From NCBI GenBank assembly GCA_034411135.1, contig DAOUMN010000064.1, forward strand, positions 1-9,123: 9,123 nucleotides of DNA, given 5' to 3'. This document shows, in pieces, positions 5,835 to 9,123 of the stretch. The translations under genes and the position numbers were made by a program. Below the pieces are notes generated by a model, which saw only the letters and a list, made by a program, of their open reading frames with translations, ran no database searches and had not been told where the DNA came from. Source of the stretch: Bellilinea sp034411135 (GTDB taxonomy: Bacteria; Chloroflexota; Anaerolineae; Anaerolineales; Anaerolineaceae). Within the stretch, counting starts at the first letter, position 1. Every line of letters starts with the position of its first letter.

Positions 5835-6992
5835 ATGAACTTCGTTGCTTTCTCACCTCATTACCCGCCCAACTACCTGCCGTTTTGGGTTAATTTACGC
5901 CGCATGGGGGTCAATGTGCTTGGTCTGGGTGATGCCCCGTGGGGCGATTTGCGCCCCGAACTGCGTTCCGCGCTGACCGAATATTACTCGGTCTGGAACG
6001 GGCACGATTACGATGCGCTGGTGCGCGCGTTGGGGTACTTCACCCACCGCTACGGCAAGATCGAGCGGCTGGAATCGCACAACGAGTACTGGCTGGAATC
6101 CAACGCTCGCCTGCGCAGCGACTTCAACATTCCCGGGCTGCGTTCCGAGCACATGCCAGCGGTTAAGCGCAAGTCGGAGATGAAAAAAATGTTCATCAAA
6201 GCCGGGCTGCAGCCGATCCGCGGGCGGGTGTGTGCCACCCTGGACGAAGCCCGCGCCCTGGGTGAAGAACTTGGCTACCCGCTGATCGCCAAGCCGGATA
6301 TTGGTGTGGGTGCCCACCAGACCTACCGCCTGAACAGCCTGCGCGATCTGGAGGAATTTTTCAGCCGCAAGCCGCTGGTGGATTACCTGTTCGAGGAGCA
6401 GATTGAAGGCGAGATCGTCACCTACGACGGGCTGACCAACCAGAATGGAAAGGTGGTCTTTTCTTCCTCGATGCGCTACGGCGGAATCATGGACGTGGTC
6501 AACAGCGGGTCCGACGTTTGGTACATGATCACCCGCGGCATTGCCCCGGACGTGGAAAGCGCGGGGCGCAAGATTGCCTCGGTTTACCGTCTGCAGGAGC
6601 GTTTCTTCCACTTTGAATTCTTCCGCACGCCGGATGGCAGCCTGGTGCCGCTGGAGGTGAACATGCGCCCGCCGGGTGGTCTGACCACCGACATGTTCAA
6701 CTTTGCCAACGACATCGATATTTTTTACGAATACGCCAACGTGGTGGTTAACAACCGCTTCGACGCGCACATCACCCGCCCGTACGCCTGTGCCTACGTT
6801 GGGCGGCGCGCGGCGCTCAATTATCTTCGCACCCCCCAGGAAGTGCAGGCGGCTTTTCCGCTGCAGGTGGTTTATAGCGGGGTGATCGACGGCGCGTTCA
6901 GTGCCGCCATCGGTGATTACGGCTTCCTGGTGCGCTCGCCGGATGAAGACGAGGTGGCAGCCATTGCCGCTTTTATCCAGGAAAAGGAGTGA
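5835..6992 (+). CDS. ATP-grasp superfamily ligase (carboxylate-amine/thiol ligase type)
   Basis: This 385-residue soluble protein has the ATP-grasp layout. An N-terminal Rossmann-like domain ('MNFVAFSPHYPPNY', 1-70) is followed by the ATP-binding half with 'GYPLIAKPDIGVGA' (about 147-160; K153 is the phosphate-binding lysine and the glycine-rich loop follows) and 'FEEQIEGE' (186-193, adenine-contacting strand). The metal-binding site is 'FHFEFF' (E261) and 'LEVNMRPPGG' (E274, N276, R278). Family members activate a carboxylate as an acyl-phosphate and ligate it to an amine or thiol. The substrate cannot be inferred. It lacks the biotin carboxylase and D-Ala-D-Ala ligase signatures that would identify those enzymes. 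The start ATG 5835 is supported by GGGAGGA 4 bases upstream. It is the first gene of an operon; the hydrolase gene begins 10 bases after its stop. A long antisense frame over this gene is a codon-bias shadow. Confidence 0.88.
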   Translation: MNFVAFSPHYPPNYLPFWVNLRRMGVNVLGLGDAPWGDLRPELRSALTEYYSVWNGHDYDALVRALGYFTHRYGKIERLESHNEYWLESNARLRSDFNIPGLRSEHMPAVKRKSEMKKMFIKAGLQPIRGRVCATLDEARALGEELGYPLIAKPDIGVGAHQTYRLNSLRDLEEFFSRKPLVDYLFEEQIEGEIVTYDGLTNQNGKVVFSSSMRYGGIMDVVNSGSDVWYMITRGIAPDVESAGRKIASVYRLQERFFHFEFFRTPDGSLVPLEVNMRPPGGLTTDMFNFANDIDIFYEYANVVVNNRFDAHITRPYACAYVGRRAALNYLRTPQEVQAAFPLQVVYSGVIDGAFSAAIGDYGFLVRSPDEDEVAAIAAFIQEKE

Positions 6993-7002
6993 GACTGCCG
7001 CC

Positions 7003-7737
7003 ATGAACGTCGAATATCACCGCTACTGGAGCGAACACCTGTGCCAGGACATGGAATTCAAGGTCTATGGTCATGTCGGTAAGCCGGTGCTGGTCTTTCC
7101 GGCGATGGGCGGGCGTTTTTTTGATTATGAAAACTTTGGCATGATCGAGGCGGCTGCCTGGTTCATCGAGCAGGGGTTGTTCCAGTTCTACACCGTTGAC
7201 AGCGTGGACTACCAGTCGTGGTGCAACCCGCACCTTCATCCGGCGGACCGCGGCTGGCGGCACGAGGACTACGACCGCTACATCGTTCATGAGGTGACGC
7301 CCTTCATCCGCCAGCGCTGCGGCGATGAAGCGCTGCTGCTGACCACCGGTTGCAGCATGGGCGGCTACCACAGCGCCAATTTCTTCTTCCGCCACCCGGA
7401 TGTGTTCGATGCGCTGATCAGCCTGAGCGGTGTGCTCAGTTTGCGCCTGTTTGTGGGCGATTATGTTGATGACCGGGTGTACTTTAACTCGCCGCTGCTT
7501 TACCTGCCCAACCTGAATGACCCATGGTACCTGGACAAATACCGCCGCAGCCGTATTGTGCTGTGCGCCGGGCAGGGCGCCTGGGAGGAGGAGATGCTGG
7601 CAGAACTGGGCGCGCTGCGCGGGATTGTCGAGGCAAAGGGCATTCCAGCCTGGATCGATCTGTGGGGGTACGATGTCAACCACGACTGGCCGTGGTGGCG
7701 CAAGATGCTGCCCTACTTTCTTTCCAAAATGGTCTGA
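7003..7737 (+). CDS. Alpha/beta-hydrolase, esterase (COG4947-like)
   Basis: The 244-residue protein has an alpha/beta-hydrolase fold of the EstD/feruloyl-esterase type. It has an oxyanion-region strand 'PVLVFPAMGG' (28-37), the nucleophile elbow 'GCSMGG' (S118, GxSxG pattern), and a terminal 'GYDVNHDWPWW' (222-232) whose H227 is the likely catalytic histidine. The acid may be one of E195-E197 after 'VLCAGQG', or D224. There is no signal peptide, so it acts in the cytoplasm. I chose ATG 7003 because the family N terminus fits 'MNVEYHRYWSEHL', and a frame starting at 6901 would overlap the ATP-grasp gene deeply. AAGGAG (6984-6989) lies 13 bases before this ATG, a little far, and inside the upstream gene, which suggests coupling. 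The gene follows the ATP-grasp gene after a 10-base gap. I infer that it hydrolyses an ester or activated product made by, or supplied to, that ligase; the substrate is unknown. Confidence 0.88.
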   Translation: MNVEYHRYWSEHLCQDMEFKVYGHVGKPVLVFPAMGGRFFDYENFGMIEAAAWFIEQGLFQFYTVDSVDYQSWCNPHLHPADRGWRHEDYDRYIVHEVTPFIRQRCGDEALLLTTGCSMGGYHSANFFFRHPDVFDALISLSGVLSLRLFVGDYVDDRVYFNSPLLYLPNLNDPWYLDKYRRSRIVLCAGQGAWEEEMLAELGALRGIVEAKGIPAWIDLWGYDVNHDWPWWRKMLPYFLSKMV

Positions 7738-7816
7738 AATTCATCCTGTAACTGGACGACAAAACGCTTAATTTGCTGATTCGGCGGCATATTGGTGGTA
7801 TAAACAGAAAAGCCGC

Positions 7817-7900
7817 AAAAAAATCCCCGCTTTTTACGCATCGAAAGACCGCCTGGAAGCGTCCCATCCGGTAGAAGTTGGGGTTTTTTGCTTTTTTTTT
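7817..7900 (+). terminator. Hairpin with T-tract between the hydrolase and TerC genes (terminator or attenuator)
   Basis: An A-run followed by tCCCC (7817-7828) can pair with GGGG plus T6 (7880-7889), and then come G, C and nine T (7892-7900). The loop of about 51 bases holds a smaller imperfect hairpin (GACCGC near 7847 with GCGTC near 7858). The T-tract is what an intrinsic terminator needs. It probably ends the operon upstream, about 80-160 bases after the hydrolase stop, but it lies only 32 bases before the TerC start, so it could also attenuate TerC transcription. Confidence 0.45.
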
Positions 7901-7919
7901 CATTGTGGGGCAGGGAATC

Positions 7920-7924
7920 AGGAG
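7920..7924 (+). promoter_or_regulatory. Ribosome binding site deciding the TerC start
   Basis: AGGAG lies 7 bases before GTG 7932. A longer in-frame TTG start at 7878 would lie inside the terminator hairpin and add a low-complexity Phe-rich segment, so GTG 7932 is preferred. Confidence 0.75.
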
Positions 7925-7931
7925 ATCTGCT

Positions 7932-8792
7932 GTGGACTTTTCGTTTATCGTCATTGTTTTGCAATTGATTTTCCTGGAAGGCATCCTTTCCATTGATAAT
8001 GCTGCCATTCTGGGAGCGATGGTCTCGGTATTGCCCAAGGATCAGCCCATTCCCTGGCCGCGGGCGCTGGGCTGGTTGGGTAAACTGCTCGACAAGCCGC
8101 TCGGTCATCAGCGTGCTGCCGCGCTGCGGGTTGGGTTGTTGGGTGCCTACATTGGGCGCGGACTGATGCTGCTGGCAGCCAGTTACATCATCCGCAATCC
8201 ATGGCTCAAACTGGTCGGTGCGGCGTACCTGATCCGCCTGGCGCTGGATGACCTGGGCGCCGGGCATCACCACAGCGAAGGTGAAGACCCGCTACGCAAG
8301 GTCAAACAGACCGGCTTCTGGATAACCGTGCTCAATGTGGAGTTGATGGACCTGGCGTTCAGCTTGGATAACGTGGTGGCGGCGGTTTCGCTTTCCGATG
8401 AACTATGGGTGGTGATGCTGGGGGTGGCGATCGGCATCGTGGTGATGCGCTTTGCGGCAGGCATTTTCAGCGCGGTGGTGCTGCGCTTCCCGGTGCTCAA
8501 GGCGGCGGCGTACGTGCTGGTGCTCAACATTGGGGTGGAACTGGTGCTGGAAGAGATGCACGTGATGGAATTTTCCGACCTGGGGCGGTTTGGCATTTCG
8601 GCTGCCACGATTTTGATCGCGCTGGCATACGACCGCATTCCGTTGCTGCGTACTATCCTGCGCCCGCTGCTGGTGTGGATCAGCCAGGGTTTTGGGCTGA
8701 TCAACGCGATGGTGGAATGGCTGCTGACGCCGCTGCGTGCCCTGTTTGGGGTGCTGCTGCGCGCTGTGCGTCGCCCGCAAAGCGCGGCGTAA
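7932..8792 (+). CDS. TerC-family integral membrane protein (probable metal-ion transporter)
   Basis: The 286-residue product is very hydrophobic, with about seven or more predicted membrane helices, and belongs to the TerC family. Both family signatures are present: 'LEGILSIDNA' (E16, D22, N23) in the first helix and 'ELMDLAFSLDNV' (E137, D140, D146, N147) in the middle. These acidic residues are the presumed ion-binding site within the membrane. Characterised relatives export manganese or help load it onto secreted enzymes; others are linked to tellurite resistance. A cytoplasmic or periplasmic loop with 'GHHHSEGED' (111-119) is a possible extra metal site. The C terminus is basic and probably cytoplasmic. 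The gene has its own leader (7738-7931). I looked for the manganese riboswitch (yybP-ykoY) that precedes many relatives and do not see it. A perfect hairpin follows the gene at 8817-8853. Which metal is transported cannot be told from sequence. Confidence 0.9.
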   Translation: MDFSFIVIVLQLIFLEGILSIDNAAILGAMVSVLPKDQPIPWPRALGWLGKLLDKPLGHQRAAALRVGLLGAYIGRGLMLLAASYIIRNPWLKLVGAAYLIRLALDDLGAGHHHSEGEDPLRKVKQTGFWITVLNVELMDLAFSLDNVVAAVSLSDELWVVMLGVAIGIVVMRFAAGIFSAVVLRFPVLKAAAYVLVLNIGVELVLEEMHVMEFSDLGRFGISAATILIALAYDRIPLLRTILRPLLVWISQGFGLINAMVEWLLTPLRALFGVLLRAVRRPQSAA

Positions 8793-8816
8793 GAACGGGG
8801 TAGCAATTTTACATCA

Positions 8817-8853
8817 CCGTCCGTACACCGAGTCTATTGAGGTGTACGGACGG
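8817..8853. terminator. Perfect 13-bp hairpin, probable bidirectional terminator
   Basis: CCGTCCGTACACC (8817-8829) and GGTGTACGGACGG (8841-8853) form a perfect 13-bp stem with an 11-base loop. It lies 24 bases after the TerC stop and about 70 bases beyond the stop of the convergent minus-strand gene, where a shared terminator is expected. The U-tract is weak on both strands (gtattta on plus; tgatgtaaaatt on minus), so efficiency may depend on stem strength. Confidence 0.65.
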
Positions 8854-8874
8854 GTATTTAGAACGTCGGGCTTG

Positions 8875-8908
8875 CACTTGCGCAACAGCCTGCCGAAGAG
8901 CGCGAGTG
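8875..8908 (-). terminator. Second hairpin downstream of the minus-strand gene
   Basis: CACTTGCGC (8875-8883) pairs with GCGCGAGTG (8900-8908) through nine positions, one of them a wobble or mismatch, with a 16-base loop. It begins about 14 bases after the minus-strand stop codon. There is no T-tract, so it may stabilise the 3' end rather than terminate. Confidence 0.35.
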
Positions 8909-8922
8909 GAACTGCTCCCCGA

Positions 8923-9123
8923 TTACGGCACGGCTTTGACCATCATCGGCAGAAAGAGGACATGCTGCAGGGTGTAGGCTTCTCCGCCTGTGTAGGGCAG
9001 CCCCGCCAGCGAGTTGCCCACCGCATCGTTGACGCTGGCGCTGGCAGGCATATCCAGGCGCAGCGTACCAGCGCCCGTTCCGGTCGTGACCGTGACCGTG
9101 TACACCGCGCCGCTGCCACTCAC
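8923..9123 (-). CDS. C-terminal end of an extracellular Ig-like repeat protein (partial, 5' end outside window)
   Basis: The frame enters from the right edge of the window and stops at TAA (8923-8925). The 66 visible residues read 'VSGSGAVYTVTVTTGTGAGTLRLDM...', then '...VNDAVGNSLAGLPYTGGEAYTL', a pattern I know from bacterial Ig-like adhesin repeats ('D..GNPL.....F.GGEAYT'). The chain ends 'VLFLPMMVKAVP'. The FLPMMVK motif close to the C terminus matches YLPLVVK in the propeller protein and may be a surface-anchoring or sorting signal. The GTG at the window edge is probably an internal valine, not the start. The gene is convergent with the TerC gene. The function is presumably cell-surface or extracellular; the rest of the protein is not visible. 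Confidence 0.75.
   Translation of the reverse strand: MSGSGAVYTVTVTTGTGAGTLRLDMPASASVNDAVGNSLAGLPYTGGEAYTLQHVLFLPMMVKAVP

Noticed and set aside
5608..5838. 76-codon plus-strand frame before the ATP-grasp gene
   Set aside because: It runs through the dispersed repeat and the promoter and overlaps the ATP-grasp start; no ribosome binding site.
5895..7004. 369-codon minus-strand frame opposite the ATP-grasp gene
   Set aside because: The plus strand carries all ATP-grasp motifs, a promoter and a ribosome binding site. The antisense product is low-complexity (H, V, A, R-rich) with no domain; it arises from GC-biased third positions.
6973..7683. 236-codon minus-strand frame opposite the hydrolase gene
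   Set aside because: The plus strand has the GxSxG elbow and catalytic histidine; the antisense frame is a composition shadow.
7738..7931. Manganese (yybP-ykoY) riboswitch before the TerC gene
   Set aside because: Expected from the gene family, but I do not find its conserved GGGGAGUAGC-like and loop sequences.
8267..8806. 179-codon minus-strand frame opposite the TerC gene
   Set aside because: The product is Ser/Thr-rich low-complexity sequence without a domain, and the plus strand encodes both TerC signatures.

Overview
The window looks like a piece of a Chloroflexota (Anaerolineae-like) genome, probably environmental. This is an inference from protein style: a secreted protein with long Thr/Pro linkers, a [FY]LPxxxK motif in two extracellular proteins, a C-terminal jelly-roll-like module of a kind I associate with Anaerolineae, and moderately GC-rich housekeeping-type genes. 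No rRNA or other marker gene is present to prove it.

Layout. (1) Bases 1-~185 are the GC-rich end of a family 2 glycosyltransferase gene that is cut off abruptly. (2) Bases ~185-3052 are an AT-richer block of three plus-strand reading frames joined by two ATGA stop/start overlaps. They are a 120-residue protein that is probably the C-terminal remnant of a longer one, an unrecognised 447-residue protein, and a D12-class (Dam-like) adenine-N6 DNA methyltransferase. This is the best candidate for an undescribed system, most likely for DNA modification or defence. (3) Bases 3053-3616 are non-coding: REP-like and hairpin repeats, then a good sigma70-type promoter and a long leader with several hairpins. 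(4) Bases 3617-5470 encode a secreted protein with seven tandem blade repeats (a probable seven-bladed beta-propeller), an internal YLPLVVK motif, a Thr/Pro linker and a C-terminal carbohydrate-binding-like domain. (5) Bases 5471-5834 are non-coding and carry a second copy of the dispersed repeat plus a clear promoter. (6) Bases 5835-7737 are a two-gene operon of an ATP-grasp ligase and an alpha/beta-hydrolase of the esterase type. (7) Bases 7738-7931 are a leader with a T-tract hairpin. (8) Bases 7932-8792 encode a TerC-family membrane protein starting at a GTG with a good ribosome binding site. (9) Bases 8817-8853 form a perfect 13-bp hairpin between convergent genes. (10) Bases 8923-9123 are the C-terminal end of a minus-strand surface protein.

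How the genes work together. The methyltransferase block appears to be translated as one coupled unit and looks acquired. The rest of the glycosyltransferase does not reappear downstream, so the left junction is a rearrangement (or an assembly chimera) rather than a clean insertion. The ATP-grasp and esterase genes are adjacent, share one promoter and probably act in one small-molecule pathway whose substrate cannot be read from the sequence. The propeller protein and the minus-strand protein are both extracellular and share the same short hydrophobic motif.
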